From: Chloroflexus aurantiacus J-10-fl
Lineage (GTDB): Bacteria; Chloroflexota; Chloroflexia; Chloroflexales; Chloroflexaceae
Direction of reading: 5' to 3'
Assembly (NCBI RefSeq): GCF_000018865.1
Contig: NC_010175.1
Location: 1,922,001-1,986,000, forward strand
DNA: 64,000 nucleotides
The notes under the pieces were generated by a model that was not told the origin of the DNA, ran no database searches, and worked only from the letters and a program-made list of their open reading frames with translations. Positions 17,024-26,836 of the stretch are shown piece after piece. Every line of letters starts with the position of its first letter. The first letter of the stretch is position 1. The position numbers and the translations under genes were made by a program.

Positions 17024-20000
17024 TCAAACCGGTAAAGCATTGGTAAGCGCCAGATCGCGTTGGGCGTCGAGTTCGGTGAAGATAGCAAGTGCTTCAGCGC
17101 GAGCTGCCGCTGCTGTCGAATACTGTTTACGCGCCAACTCCAGACGAGCCTGTTGATAACGAACCTTACCGAGTTCATAACGATTGCCCAACGCAGCCAG
17201 CGTATTGCCACTCCGCTCGAACAATTCGGCAGCAGTTGACAAATCACCTGCCGCGAGGGCAATTTCACCCAACACCCGCTCTGCAATCGCCGCATCATCG
17301 GCCTGGCCTAATTCTTCGGCAATCGTTAGCGAACGTTGTGCGTATGCACGCGCACCTGCAACGTCCTCCAGTGCCAGTGCGGCCAGCGCCGCCAGTCGGA
17401 GAACTTCTGGCAGAAAGCTGCGGGCATTAATTGACTCCAGATCGGTAATCGCCGTGATGAACAGATCCAGGGCAGCAGCGGCATGTCCTTGATTGAGTAA
17501 CACCTCACCGCGATTATAGCCCGTCACCGCTACACCCAGCCGGGAACCAAGGCGGGCGAAGAGTTCACCGGCACGCTGGTACAGCTTACCGGCCCGTTCG
17601 AGTTCATTCCGACCCACCAGCACAACCGCCAGATTATTGGCCGTGCGAGCCGTAGCCAGTACATCGCCAATGGCCTCGGAAATCGCCATTGACTGCTCAA
17701 ACACCGCGATGGTCTCGGCCCAACGTCCGGCCTGGGTATAGACACGGCCCAGGTCATTGAGCACATCACACAAACCAGCCGGCATGTTCGCTTGTTCGTA
17801 AAGAGTACGTGCCTGATTGAGGGCTTCGACAGCCTGTGTCCGATTTCCCTGATCACTGGCGATATTGCCGATAATTTTGAGCGCTCTGGCCTGATCCGTC
17901 AGACTAGCACTCTCCACAGCCAGCCTGTAACCGATATTCGCCCATTCCATTGCGTGGGTATAATCGCCGGTGCGGTAGGCAATTCCGGCACCAAGCAGAT
18001 AACAACGGGCGGTTTCGGCCAACAACCCTTGATGAGCGCGGGACATCCCTTCGGTTAACAGCGCAAACGCCTGCTGATAATTCGAGCGTCGCTCTTCGAC
18101 TGAGGCCAGCATACGGTGCAGGCGCAGCCAGCGCTCGCTTACCGGTTGATCGGCAGAAGGCAGGCTTAACTGAAGTGCTTCGCGAAAATTCCGCTCTGCT
18201 TCATCATATTCACCCAATGTCAGATGAATATCGCCAATTGCTTCATGAATTTCGGCGACCCGGTCGATTAAGCGATTTGGGTCCCATACTGTCGCCAGGT
18301 ACGGCGCAATTTTCAGGGCCGTTGTGTACAGCGCCAGCGCATCGCGATTGGCAAAGCGACGATGCGCCTGAGCGGCAGCCAGGAGATGATAATGTAGTGC
18401 CGGCTGCCACTCTTCGGCCTGCAAAAAATGCCACGCCAGCACTGCGTATTGTTCTTCGAGCTGATGCGCAGCAATCTCTTCGATCCGCCGGGCCACACGA
18501 GCGTGTAACATGCGCCGGCGAGCGTACAGAATGCCCTCGTAGGCAACATCACGCAACAGCGCATGCCGGAAGATGTAGGCCAGAATGCGCTCCTGCTGAT
18601 CGGCCTGGATCAACTCATGATCGATCAGGCGCTCCAGGCTCTCATCGAGCACCGGCGGGTTAGAGTAGACGCCCTCTACCACCGGGCGCTGGAAACGTCG
18701 GCCAATGACAGAAGCAACCTGCACCAGCTCCTGGCGTGGTTCATCCAGACGGTCGAGGCGGGCAATCAGCAACCCTTCAATACTGCGGGGCAGCTCGATC
18801 TTTTCAACCGGACGAGCCAATCGCCACGCAGCACCTGCGCTGTCGCGAATCAACAGCCGATCACGAACTAATGCCCGTACCAACTCCTCGATGAAGAAGG
18901 GATTACCCTGAGTGCGATCCAGCAGCGGCAACATCTCTTCCGGCGGCGGTCCGCCGAGGAGTGCTTCTAACAGTGCCCGGCTGTCTTCTGGCCGTAGCTC
19001 ACCTAATTCGATGCGGATGGTGTTGGGATGACTATCCCATGGGGCTGGTGATACCATTTCAGGACGGTAGGTGAGTAACAAGACCAGACGACGGCCTGAA
19101 ACAGCCTTACTCAACCGCTCAAGGACCTCGAGCGATGGCGAGTCGGCCCAATGGCAATCTTCCAGGATCAGCAGAAGCGACTCACGAGTAGCCAGACGGA
19201 GAAAGATCTCAACCAATAGCTCTTGCAATCGATCATGGCGTTGTTGAGAGGACAACCCGCCAGTTAACGGCGTATCAGCAATCGGCAACGCCAGCGCATC
19301 GGCCAGCAGCGGTGCAAAGCGGCTGAGTTCCGGTACCAGGTGTTCAAGGCGATGAACGACATTGGCAGCTAATTGATCTGGTGCACTCCGTGCATCAAGA
19401 CCCAGAGCACTGATCAATGGTGCGCGGATCGCCGCATAGGCAGTACGTTGTTCGTAGCTTTGACAATCGCCAAAGAGAATGGTGAACGGTGGCACATCCT
19501 CATAGTCATCCTGATGGACCGTCGAGTCAATGACCAATCGCTGAATTGCCTCCTCGGCCAGGCGTGATTTACCGGCACCTGCTTCCCCAACCAGTGCAAT
19601 CGTGGCGCCACGTCCGCGCAGCGCAGTACGGGCTGTGGTTAACACCTGTTTCAGCTCGGCATCACGTCCAATCAGAGGTGCTACCGCCAGTTGCTCATCG
19701 TCATGGCGGTTGGAGACGGGGGCAATGCTGACAACCTGTGCCGGTGTAACCGGTTCACTCAGCCCTTTCAAGGTCAGCGGTGCAGCGGCCTGCAAGACAA
19801 CCTGATCCTGCACGGCCATCTGCGAGCTTGGCGAGAGGTAGATAGCCCCCTCCGGAGCGGCAGCCATCAGGCGTGCGGCCAGATTCACCGCCGGCCCCAT
19901 CACGGTATATTCATAACGTGCCGCACCACCAACCCGCCCGGCAAAGACAGTACCGGTATTAATACCGATCTTCTGAGCCAGTGGCGGGGCAAGGGTTCCC

Positions 20001-21235
20001 GCTAACTTACCGATCTCCTGGTTTGCCTCCTGGATGACTGTACGCAATTCAAGGGCACACCGCACAGCACGGATCGGATCGTCTTCGTGAGCTGTAGGTG
20101 CGCCAAACAAGGCCATGAGTTTATCACCGTGGGTATACATATCGACTTTGTTGATGATACCCTCGTAGTGATGAACCACTGCCTGCACACGTCGATAGTA
20201 GGCATTGAAGATAGCCGCAGCCAGTTCCGGATCGCTATCGAGCTTGATGAGATAGCGGGAAAAATCGTAGACGTTGGCGAAGAGCACGGTCACTGGGCGA
20301 AATTCACCCAATTCGCCGGCAGCAGGATCGAGAAAACGGCGTGGTAAGCGGTGGACAAGATAGGGCTGGAGAGCATTGAGCTGGCGGGCCAGCCGATTCA
20401 GCGTTGCCAGATCATCCGGGCCACTGAGCGACCAGGTTAACGACGGCACCGACGGGATTACTGTTGGTTGCAGATCGAGGAGATGATAAAACCCCGCCTG
20501 ACGCGGTTCAACCCGATAACCTGCAATACACCGCAAGATTTGGTCACTGACAACAACCTCACCCGGTGCAGCAATCTCTTGCGCCAATGCAACCCGATTT
20601 ACTTCCGGTCCGGTGACCACCAGTTCAATATGACTCTGATCGCCAACCTCGGCAGCAAAGACTCGCCCAGCGTGAACCCCAACGCGCAAACGCAAGGAAA
20701 AATTGTCTAGCCGCGTTGAGAGTTGGGCAAATTCCCCCATCCGACTCTGCATCGCCAGGGCGGCGGCGCAGGCAGCAAGCGCGTGATCATCGTTCAGAGT
20801 CGTTGCATCGAAAAAAACGGTCAGAGCATCACCACCAAACTTGAGCAACACCCCACCCCGCACCTGCGCTTCATGCAGCAAGGCGGCAAACAATCGGTTA
20901 ACGATAGCCGAAACCTCTTCTGCCCCCTGGCGCCCTAACTCTGACAGGCGCTCCGACAGCGCGGTAAAACCGGAGAGGTCAGCGAAAAGGAGCGATCCTT
21001 CCCAAAACGAGCCACCGGTACGACCGGGCTGCGGATCGGCCAGTTGCTGGTGAACAATACGCGCCGGAATATAAGCAGCGTGCGCTGCCAGCCTGGCCCG
21101 CAAATCACTGCCCAGGCGCGCACGTACTCCGGCGGCTAAATCGCCGGTTGTGATCAAATCGGCAAGCTGATGTGGCTCAAGGTAGCCTTCCAGATCACGC
21201 CATTCAGTCAACTGCCCGGTCATTATAGTGTCCAT
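17024..21235 (-). CDS. Double adenylate/guanylate cyclase, AAA ATPase and TPR regulator
   Basis: This 1403-residue protein has two class III nucleotide cyclase domains: residues about 80-265 (LFADLSGFTALSERL, LLKFGGDALTVFFD) and about 310-490 (VTVLFANVYDFSRYL, KVDMYTHGDKLMALFG, NTGTVFAGRVG). A P-loop ATPase follows, with Walker A GEAGAGKS near residue 555 and a LLLILEDCHWADSPS Walker B. About 450 residues of TPR-like helices form the C-terminal part. This layout matches signal-transduction ATPases fused to cyclases, where the cyclase domains are often partly degenerate. In the second domain FANVYDF replaces the usual FxDxxGF, so one metal-binding Asp is missing. The ATG at 21235 has GGAG about 10 bases upstream. 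The target is unknown. Confidence 0.9.
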   Translation of the reverse strand: MDTIMTGQLTEWRDLEGYLEPHQLADLITTGDLAAGVRARLGSDLRARLAAHAAYIPARIVHQQLADPQPGRTGGSFWEGSLLFADLSGFTALSERLSELGRQGAEEVSAIVNRLFAALLHEAQVRGGVLLKFGGDALTVFFDATTLNDDHALAACAAALAMQSRMGEFAQLSTRLDNFSLRLRVGVHAGRVFAAEVGDQSHIELVVTGPEVNRVALAQEIAAPGEVVVSDQILRCIAGYRVEPRQAGFYHLLDLQPTVIPSVPSLTWSLSGPDDLATLNRLARQLNALQPYLVHRLPRRFLDPAAGELGEFRPVTVLFANVYDFSRYLIKLDSDPELAAAIFNAYYRRVQAVVHHYEGIINKVDMYTHGDKLMALFGAPTAHEDDPIRAVRCALELRTVIQEANQEIGKLAGTLAPPLAQKIGINTGTVFAGRVGGAARYEYTVMGPAVNLAARLMAAAPEGAIYLSPSSQMAVQDQVVLQAAAPLTLKGLSEPVTPAQVVSIAPVSNRHDDEQLAVAPLIGRDAELKQVLTTARTALRGRGATIALVGEAGAGKSRLAEEAIQRLVIDSTVHQDDYEDVPPFTILFGDCQSYEQRTAYAAIRAPLISALGLDARSAPDQLAANVVHRLEHLVPELSRFAPLLADALALPIADTPLTGGLSSQQRHDRLQELLVEIFLRLATRESLLLILEDCHWADSPSLEVLERLSKAVSGRRLVLLLTYRPEMVSPAPWDSHPNTIRIELGELRPEDSRALLEALLGGPPPEEMLPLLDRTQGNPFFIEELVRALVRDRLLIRDSAGAAWRLARPVEKIELPRSIEGLLIARLDRLDEPRQELVQVASVIGRRFQRPVVEGVYSNPPVLDESLERLIDHELIQADQQERILAYIFRHALLRDVAYEGILYARRRMLHARVARRIEEIAAHQLEEQYAVLAWHFLQAEEWQPALHYHLLAAAQAHRRFANRDALALYTTALKIAPYLATVWDPNRLIDRVAEIHEAIGDIHLTLGEYDEAERNFREALQLSLPSADQPVSERWLRLHRMLASVEERRSNYQQAFALLTEGMSRAHQGLLAETARCYLLGAGIAYRTGDYTHAMEWANIGYRLAVESASLTDQARALKIIGNIASDQGNRTQAVEALNQARTLYEQANMPAGLCDVLNDLGRVYTQAGRWAETIAVFEQSMAISEAIGDVLATARTANNLAVVLVGRNELERAGKLYQRAGELFARLGSRLGVAVTGYNRGEVLLNQGHAAAALDLFITAITDLESINARSFLPEVLRLAALAALALEDVAGARAYAQRSLTIAEELGQADDAAIAERVLGEIALAAGDLSTAAELFERSGNTLAALGNRYELGKVRYQQARLELARKQYSTAAAARAEALAIFTELDAQRDLALTNALPV

Positions 21236-21462
21236 ATACTATACTACTCCGACGATGCGGAAGGTATTTACCTGTATATACCTAAACGACTCGTCGCCGA
21301 AGTTTGTTTCGAGGTTACGCCCGGCAGATGGCAACAGATGCAGGGGATGAGACATCTCTGCATAGCTACGATTCGCCTTGATAGACCTATTGTGCAGCCA
21401 AAGTCGGCAAAAGAGAAGGGGGAAAAAAGGGCTAGTTGGCTAACATTTTTGTTAGTGACCTC
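21236..21462. other. Divergent intergenic region before nadA
   Basis: About 300 bp separate the divergent cyclase gene and nadA. Only the nadA promoter and operator at the right-hand end are recognisable. The rest shows no gene or strong structure. Confidence 0.5.
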
Positions 21463-21491
21463 TTGACAATATCTCGTCGGAGGTGTATACT
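21463..21491 (+). promoter_or_regulatory. nadA promoter, near-consensus sigma-70 type
   Basis: TTGACA (21463-21468) and TATACT (21486-21491) are separated by 17 bp. Transcription would start near 21498, just ahead of the AGTGT-N7-ACACT palindrome. This is one of the best promoter matches in the window and suggests a strong promoter held by a repressor. Confidence 0.85.
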
Positions 21492-21507
21492 CATCGCAAT
21501 TGTTAAA

Positions 21508-21524
21508 AGTGTAATAATAACACT
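21508..21524 (+). promoter_or_regulatory. Candidate operator AGTGT-N7-ACACT before nadA
   Basis: A 17-bp inverted repeat lies at about +10 to +26 of the predicted nadA transcript and 17 bp before the ATG. The same half-sites and spacing occur at 27744-27760 in front of another gene. NAD-responsive repressors (NrtR, NiaR, NadQ families) use palindromes of this size, but which family applies is not shown here. Confidence 0.55.
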
Positions 21525-21541
21525 AAATCGGAGAATATCTC

Positions 21542-22513
21542 ATGGTCGCCCAGATCTACGAAACAACCGGTGAAACGGCTGCCAGCCTCATCGCCGAAAT
21601 TGCTGACCTCCGGCGCCAACGCAATGCGATCATCCTGGCACATAATTACGAATACGGCGAAATTCAGGAGATTGCCGATTATGTCGGCGACTCGCTGGGT
21701 ATGGCGCAGGCCGCAGCCCGGACCGACGCTGACGTCATTATGGTGTGCGGTGTCTACTTTATGGCCGAGACTGCCGCCATCCTTAATCCGCAGCGGACGG
21801 TACTCATTCCCGATGCAAACGCCGGCTGCTCGCTGGCCGACTCGATTACCGTAGAGCAGTTACGAGCGTGGAAAGCTGCGAATCCAGGTGCGGTTGTTGT
21901 AAGTTATGTAAATACCAGTGCTGCTGTCAAGGCAGAAAGTGATTATTGCTGCACGTCGGGCAATGCCGAGCGAGTTATTAACGCCATCCCCGCCGATAAA
22001 ACCATCTTGTTTTTGCCTGATATGTTTCTCGGCAGTTATCTACGCCACAAAACAGGGCGACCGCTCAAGATTTGGGCCGGCGAGTGTCACGTCCATGCCG
22101 CCATCCGGCCAACCATGATCGAACAGAAGCGAGCGGCAATGCCTGACGCCGAGTTTCTGATTCACCCTGAATGTGGCTGTGTGAGTAGCGCAATGGATTA
22201 TGTGGCTCGCGGCGCCATTGAGAGTCGGGGCACGCATATTCTCTCCACCGAGGGCATGATTGCGCATGTCAACCGCTCACCGGCCAGCCGTTTTGTGGTT
22301 GCCACCGAGATTGGCGTGCTCCACCGGATGCGCAAAGCCAATCCGGATAAGCAGTTTGTTCCCATCGATGAGTCGATAAGCTGTCGCTACATGAAGCTGA
22401 TCACGCTGGCAAAGGTGCGCGACAGTCTACGCGACCTGCGCGAACAGGTGACAGTACCGCCGGAGATTGCCGAACGGGCCAGAATCGCCATTGACCGAAT
22501 GCTGGCGTTGTAG
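21542..22513 (+). CDS. nadA: Quinolinate synthase
   Basis: NadA condenses iminoaspartate (made by NadB) with dihydroxyacetone phosphate to quinolinate, the first pyridine intermediate of NAD synthesis. It needs a [4Fe-4S] cluster. Candidate cluster cysteines are visible in the three expected places: Cys96 in DANAGCSLADS, Cys211/213 in HPECGCVSS and Cys281 in ESISCRYMK. ILAHNYEYGEIQ near residue 31 is the family signature. The 323-residue length fits the family. GGAG lies 9 bases before the ATG. It is first gene of a nadA-nadB unit. No nadC follows, because an insertion sequence lies directly after nadB. Confidence 0.97.
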   Translation: MVAQIYETTGETAASLIAEIADLRRQRNAIILAHNYEYGEIQEIADYVGDSLGMAQAAARTDADVIMVCGVYFMAETAAILNPQRTVLIPDANAGCSLADSITVEQLRAWKAANPGAVVVSYVNTSAAVKAESDYCCTSGNAERVINAIPADKTILFLPDMFLGSYLRHKTGRPLKIWAGECHVHAAIRPTMIEQKRAAMPDAEFLIHPECGCVSSAMDYVARGAIESRGTHILSTEGMIAHVNRSPASRFVVATEIGVLHRMRKANPDKQFVPIDESISCRYMKLITLAKVRDSLRDLREQVTVPPEIAERARIAIDRMLAL

Positions 22514-22569
22514 GTCTGCGCAATCTTTGCACATTTGAAGTATTCACCTCACACCTGGCAGAGGAGCAT

Positions 22570-24222
22570 ATGATGGAAGCCCTTCCTACTCAACGCAGCA
22601 TTCTGCAGCGCATGCCATCGGTACGCGACCGTTTTGTTGATGTCCTGGTCATTGGCGCCGGCGCAGCCGGTCTCACTGCAGCGCTGGCCGCGGCTGCCCG
22701 CGGTGCGCGCGTGCTCGTTCTGGCACGCGGTTCACTCCCCGAAAGTAACTCGGCCTGGGCCCAGGGCGGGATTGCTGCCGCGTTGGACCCGGCCGACTCG
22801 CCTGGCATTCACGTTGCCGACACGCTTACTGCCGGAGCCGGCTTGTGTGATCCGGCAGCCGTGGCAGTGCTTGCCCACGAAGCACCGGCACTGATGCGTG
22901 AGCTGGCGATGTTGGGGGTACCTTTCGAGCGCGATGCCGATCAATTTGCGTTAGGGCTGGAAGGAGGGCATTCCCGGCGGCGCATTGTTCACGTCGGCGA
23001 CGCAACCGGGCGGGCTGTAACCCAGGTGTTGATCGAGCGAGTGCGTGCCACGCCACTCATCAGTGTGCGCGAGCAGGCCCAGGCGGTCGAATTGTTAACT
23101 GCCGATGAGCGCGTGGTCGGAGCGCTGGTACGCCAGGCTGATGGGTCGTGGTGGCGAGTGTTGGCGGCGGCAACCGTGCTGGCCAGTGGCGGCGCTGGTG
23201 CGTTGTACGGGCTAACCAGTAATCAACCAACGGCACTCGGTGAAGGCATTGCGCTGGCCTACCGCGCCGGAGCCGAGATTGCCGATATGGAGTTTGTGCA
23301 ATTTCATCCTACGGTCTATCGCACCCGCGCCGGTTATGGCTTTCTGATCACCGAAGCTGCCCGTGGTGAGGGTGGATTGCTCTACACGCCAACCGGTCGG
23401 CGCTTTATGCCGGCCTACGATCCGCGTGCCGAACTGGCACCCCGCGATGTGGTAACGCGCGGCATTGTTGCAGCAATGCAGGAGGAAGGCTGCGATCACG
23501 TCTTGCTCGATTTGACCCATCTGCCACCTGATCAGATCGAGCATCATTTTCCGACCATTTGTGCCCGTTTACGGGCCGACGGTATTGATCCGGTGCGAGA
23601 TCCGATTCCGGTGGCACCGGCAGCCCACTACCTCATGGGAGGGGTACGTACCGATTTGAGTGGCGCAACCAATCTGCCGGGACTCTTCGCTGCCGGTGAG
23701 GTCGCCTGTACGGGTGTGCATGGCGCGAATCGGCTGGCCAGCAACTCGTTACTCGAATGCCTTGTCTTTGGTCGCCGGGCCGGTGAAGCCGCCGCTACCT
23801 ATCGCGGGCAAGCCGTTCCTATGCCTGATCCGCTTCCGATAGCACCAATTACCACGCCACTTCCTGCCGATTGGCGCTCTACACTGGCCGAAATCATGCG
23901 AGCCGCCGGGCCATTGCGAGACGGATCAACCCTTCGAAGCGCACTGGCAAGGCTGGCAGAGTGGCCAATCAGTGCCGGGCCAGACGAAGCCGATCACATC
24001 ACTGCTGTTAATGCCGGACTGACGGCACGGCTGATCGTCACTGCGGCCTTGTTGCGTACTGAGAGCCGTGGTGGCCACTTCCGGCAGGATTACCCGCAAT
24101 CAGAGGAAGCCTGGCGCAAACATACCATCCTGCGACGTGACGCCGAACCCGCGTTTGTGCCGACGATTGCACCGCCGACGGCGGTTAGCCACGAGCGACA
24201 GGGGACGCATGTCTTGATCTGA
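22570..24222 (+). CDS. nadB: L-aspartate oxidase
   Basis: NadB is a flavoprotein that oxidises L-aspartate to iminoaspartate for NadA. The 550-residue protein has the Rossmann motif VIGAGAAGLTAAL near residue 30, SAWAQGGIAAAL, the FAD/substrate region HSRRRIVHVGDATGRAV and the active-site stretch MGGVRTDLSGATNLPGLFAAGEVACTGVHGANRLASNSLLE. These follow the succinate dehydrogenase/aspartate oxidase flavoprotein family. The C-terminal helical domain ends with an unusual Pro/Thr-rich tail. GAGGAG precedes the ATG at 22570, 56 bases after nadA. The stop codon TGA lies inside the 5-bp target duplication of the adjacent insertion sequence, so the protein end is unchanged. Confidence 0.96.
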   Translation: MMEALPTQRSILQRMPSVRDRFVDVLVIGAGAAGLTAALAAAARGARVLVLARGSLPESNSAWAQGGIAAALDPADSPGIHVADTLTAGAGLCDPAAVAVLAHEAPALMRELAMLGVPFERDADQFALGLEGGHSRRRIVHVGDATGRAVTQVLIERVRATPLISVREQAQAVELLTADERVVGALVRQADGSWWRVLAAATVLASGGAGALYGLTSNQPTALGEGIALAYRAGAEIADMEFVQFHPTVYRTRAGYGFLITEAARGEGGLLYTPTGRRFMPAYDPRAELAPRDVVTRGIVAAMQEEGCDHVLLDLTHLPPDQIEHHFPTICARLRADGIDPVRDPIPVAPAAHYLMGGVRTDLSGATNLPGLFAAGEVACTGVHGANRLASNSLLECLVFGRRAGEAAATYRGQAVPMPDPLPIAPITTPLPADWRSTLAEIMRAAGPLRDGSTLRSALARLAEWPISAGPDEADHITAVNAGLTARLIVTAALLRTESRGGHFRQDYPQSEEAWRKHTILRRDAEPAFVPTIAPPTAVSHERQGTHVLI

Positions 24223-24223
24223 T

Positions 24224-25346
24224 CAGGAGTTACGCAGTTGAGAGCTGGGTAGAGCGTGGATGAGCCAGGTAGGCTCGTATCGCCTCACGGACGATGGCGG
24301 CTGTGGCCTCAAACCACGACGTGCCTGTCCGCAACCGGTGCCATGCCAGGCGGAGGAAGGCCCGCAGCGCCAGACCGATGTGATTCCGCTGGGCACGAGC
24401 GGCGCGGTGCTGGGCGCGTTCAATGCCACAGTACTGCGTGATCCCGCGATGGTACGCTTCGATCCGCCACCGGTACCGGGCGTCCTCCACCCACTGGTCG
24501 GCACGCATCGCCAGGTCGCTCGTGGCCCAGTCGTCACTGCCACCGGCTGGGGTGGCTATCGCGACCACCTTGATGAAGCCATAGCCCTTCAGATGCACGA
24601 TGGTGCCCGCAGCCGGAATCGGGACGTCCCGGATCGGTCGGTTGCCCGACCCATCAGGATCACCCAGGCGATTGGCGTTCAGGTGGGTCAGCCACTGCCA
24701 GGGCAGCGAGCGCACCAGCGTCAGGTTCTCCAGGCTCGCATACCAGCTGGCGAAGGCAAGCAGGCGAGGCTGAAACCCGCGTGCGGCCGCCGCCTGCACC
24801 ATCGCCCGGACGTGGTCGTTCTTGGTCAACCCATCGTGGGCGTTGTCGTCGATACGGAAGTCACAGGGCAGGTGGGCATTCCCATCAGTCCACAGCATCC
24901 TGATCAGATTGATACCTACCACCACCCGCTGATGTTTCCCCGACCAATGGCGGGTAACCAGCTCCATCGCCCGACTATATGGCTTGTCCAGCGTCGTGTC
25001 GTCGATCATCAAGCAGCCCGTGGTCAATGACACCCAGGGGCGTACCTCGTCCCACACGGCAGTGCCATCCGCACGACACCGGTGCAGCAGACGCGTGGAG
25101 GCAGCATGCGCCGGACGGTTCGTGGGCGCTCCCGGATGGCAGCGTGCTGCTGCTGTATTGCTGAACACGTGCTGCGCTGCGACCAGAACGTGGATATAAT
25201 CCAGTTCGTCACATTTCGGTGGGTTCATCAGCGTACACCTCCATCGTCAGCCAGAAACACGGGAGACGGAGCGACAAGTGCAACAAGTGTGAACACGGTT
25301 TATCGCCTCACGTATACTTCATCGGGAAGGAACTGCGTAACTCCTG
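24224..25346. mobile_element. Complete IS4/IS701-like insertion sequence, 1123 bp
   Basis: Perfect 16-bp terminal inverted repeats CAGGAGTTACGCAGTT (24224-24239) and its complement (25331-25346) bound a single transposase gene on the minus strand. They are flanked by a 5-bp direct repeat CTGAT (24219-24223 and 25347-25351). The left copy contains the nadB stop codon. Perfect ends and an intact reading frame suggest a recent and possibly still mobile insertion. Confidence 0.93.
24230..25228 (-). CDS. DDE transposase (IS4/IS701-like)
   Basis: This 332-residue transposase fills the insertion sequence, and its stop codon lies within the left terminal repeat. The catalytic pattern includes a first Asp in CLMIDDTTLDKPYS, a probable second acidic site near LTHLNANRLGDPDG, and the Glu of the YREK-type signature in YRWRIEAYHRGITQYCGIERAQ, which is the IS4-superfamily hallmark. 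It is shorter than many relatives (about 400 residues), with a compact N-terminal region. I saw no frameshift or internal stop. The assignment to IS4 versus IS701 is not settled by eye. Confidence 0.9.
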   Translation of the reverse strand: MNPPKCDELDYIHVLVAAQHVFSNTAAARCHPGAPTNRPAHAASTRLLHRCRADGTAVWDEVRPWVSLTTGCLMIDDTTLDKPYSRAMELVTRHWSGKHQRVVVGINLIRMLWTDGNAHLPCDFRIDDNAHDGLTKNDHVRAMVQAAAARGFQPRLLAFASWYASLENLTLVRSLPWQWLTHLNANRLGDPDGSGNRPIRDVPIPAAGTIVHLKGYGFIKVVAIATPAGGSDDWATSDLAMRADQWVEDARYRWRIEAYHRGITQYCGIERAQHRAARAQRNHIGLALRAFLRLAWHRLRTGTSWFEATAAIVREAIRAYLAHPRSTQLSTA

Positions 25347-25404
25347 CTGATATCAAATCTGGTTTGCCATATATCATCGCTCGTGGTTGCACCACCACGC
25401 CGAC

Positions 25405-25610
25405 AACAGTGGTCCGAGCGCAGATACAGAGAACGGCAGTTACACTACCCACGCCGTGGTATCACACGCCGGCGTGGGTACGGTTTTCCGACCGGATTGC
25501 CCGTGGCGCACGGTTTGGCGTGCGAAAGCCAGGCTGCCGCATTCATCGCGTGTACCGGCAGGTACGGTTTACAGCACGTACCCGTGTCGGTACGTGCTCC
25601 TGATGACGGG
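25405..25610 (+). repeat. Repeat family B, long copy
   Basis: About 200 bp that match the reverse complement of 28990-29225 over most of their length. Shared words include GCAGATACAGAGAACGGC, CCGTGGTAT and GGTTTGGCGTGCG. Internal hairpins are frequent. Non-coding in both places. Confidence 0.65.
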
Positions 25611-26269
25611 GAAGCATAAGCGTGGCCTGGCAGTCTGCCCCATGGGAACAAAACGCCGTGCAGGGGCTGGGCTGACTAAGGACGATTGAGAGTCGCGGTG
25701 AAGCTGCACCGTATTGGTCAAGATTTGATCTGATGTGTTCAATTCTGCGGGTAAGATGGGCGAAAAGCCCGGCTTATATCAAATCTTCACTGATACTGTG
25801 CATTACTGCTCATCAGTCCGATGATAGCTATTGCCACACTCCGAGGGGTGGCCTTTCTACTGTCACAGAACGAGAGAAAAAGGTTGACAGGCAGACTGAA
25901 CGATTGCACCCCAACCCACACCACCGCTCACACGCGGCAACTCATCACGGATGGTCAAGCCTGACAGACGTGTGATGACCACACTTGTTCTCGTGACTCA
26001 CGGAGCAATCGCTGCCACTCGCACCTGATCGAAAGCACGGCTGCTGCGATAGCCGTGCTGCTGCACGCCAAACGCCACGACACAGGTAACCCTGTCTGGC
26101 AACGGTATCCACGCTGAAACGTGATCCCACTGTGTGCGGATTGTGAACGCTGATACGGCGCGTCCGCGGTGCAGAGAGAGGTGGTGCCCCTAAGCCAAGA
26201 CTCCGCTACTTCCAGATGTGCTCAGGTCACATCTTCTATCGATGATGTCCGCACGGTGTCGCGTGACTC

Positions 26270-26470
26270 ACGGAGCAAACGCCACGACCCGCACCGGAGC
26301 GAAAGCACGGCTGACGCGGCAGCGTGGCTGCCACACGCCAGGTAACGCGCCACGGGGAACTCTATCTGGCAATGGTATCCACACCGAGACGTGATCCAAC
26401 GTTGGGCGGAGCGGGAACGCTGATTCGGCATATCGGGGGTGCGCTACTTCAGCCCAGAGGTATTCCCTGA
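26270..26470 (+). repeat. Repeat family B, further copy
   Basis: It shares with 25995-26160 the words GTGACTCACGGAGCAA, GAAAGCACGGCTG and GGTATCCACACC/GGTATCCACGCT, followed by a GTGATCC word. The hairpin core here reads GCGGCAGCGTGGCTGCC. Same orientation as its neighbour. Confidence 0.55.
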
Positions 26471-26608
26471 ACCAGGCCCACCTTTGCATAAGAGCTGGTA
26501 TCACTCCCTGAAACACCCCATATATGCACGGTGCCACACCCTGCCCTAAGCAGAGGTCAAACCCCTATTTAACGGCTCACATATCGCCGGCAAGCAATTG
26601 CCAGGGAA

Positions 26609-26824
26609 TCAATCGGCCGCAACGTCCCCAATGCGACCAAACTGCTCCTCGTCATGATCTCGCGGTGACCAGGCTTTTTCATCTACGATCAATTCAATCG
26701 TTTTGAAACGGCGACCAGTCTCGATATCATATCGATAGCGGACACAGACGAGACGATCCCCATACATTGCCTGTAGCTTCTTGGTGCCACGCTGACCGGG
26801 TTTCAGTTTGAGACGAGTGCGCAT
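26609..26824 (-). CDS. Small conserved protein of unknown function
   Basis: A 71-residue protein with MRTRLKLKPGQRGTKKL at the start and GDRLVCVRYRYDIETGRRFKT, then IELIVDEKAW. I recognise this pattern from short hypothetical proteins in many bacteria, often beside mobile DNA, but no function is known to me. The start at ATG 26824 has GGAG 6 bases upstream. The in-frame ATG at 26836 has no such site. It is an isolated gene among repeats. Basic N-terminus and beta-rich body may suit nucleic-acid binding, which is speculation. Confidence 0.7.
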   Translation of the reverse strand: MRTRLKLKPGQRGTKKLQAMYGDRLVCVRYRYDIETGRRFKTIELIVDEKAWSPRDHDEEQFGRIGDVAAD

Positions 26825-26836
26825 TGCAGGCTCCAT

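Larger units (their letters stand above)
25347..26608. other. Repeat-dense intergenic region
   Basis: I find no gene in 1.26 kb. It begins at the right target duplication with TATCAAATCTGGT, then a family B repeat at about 25405-25610. Further family B copies lie at about 25995-26160 and 26270-26470, both with a GTGACTCACGGAGCAA entry word. Another TATCAAATCTT end motif lies near 25777. Confidence 0.6.
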
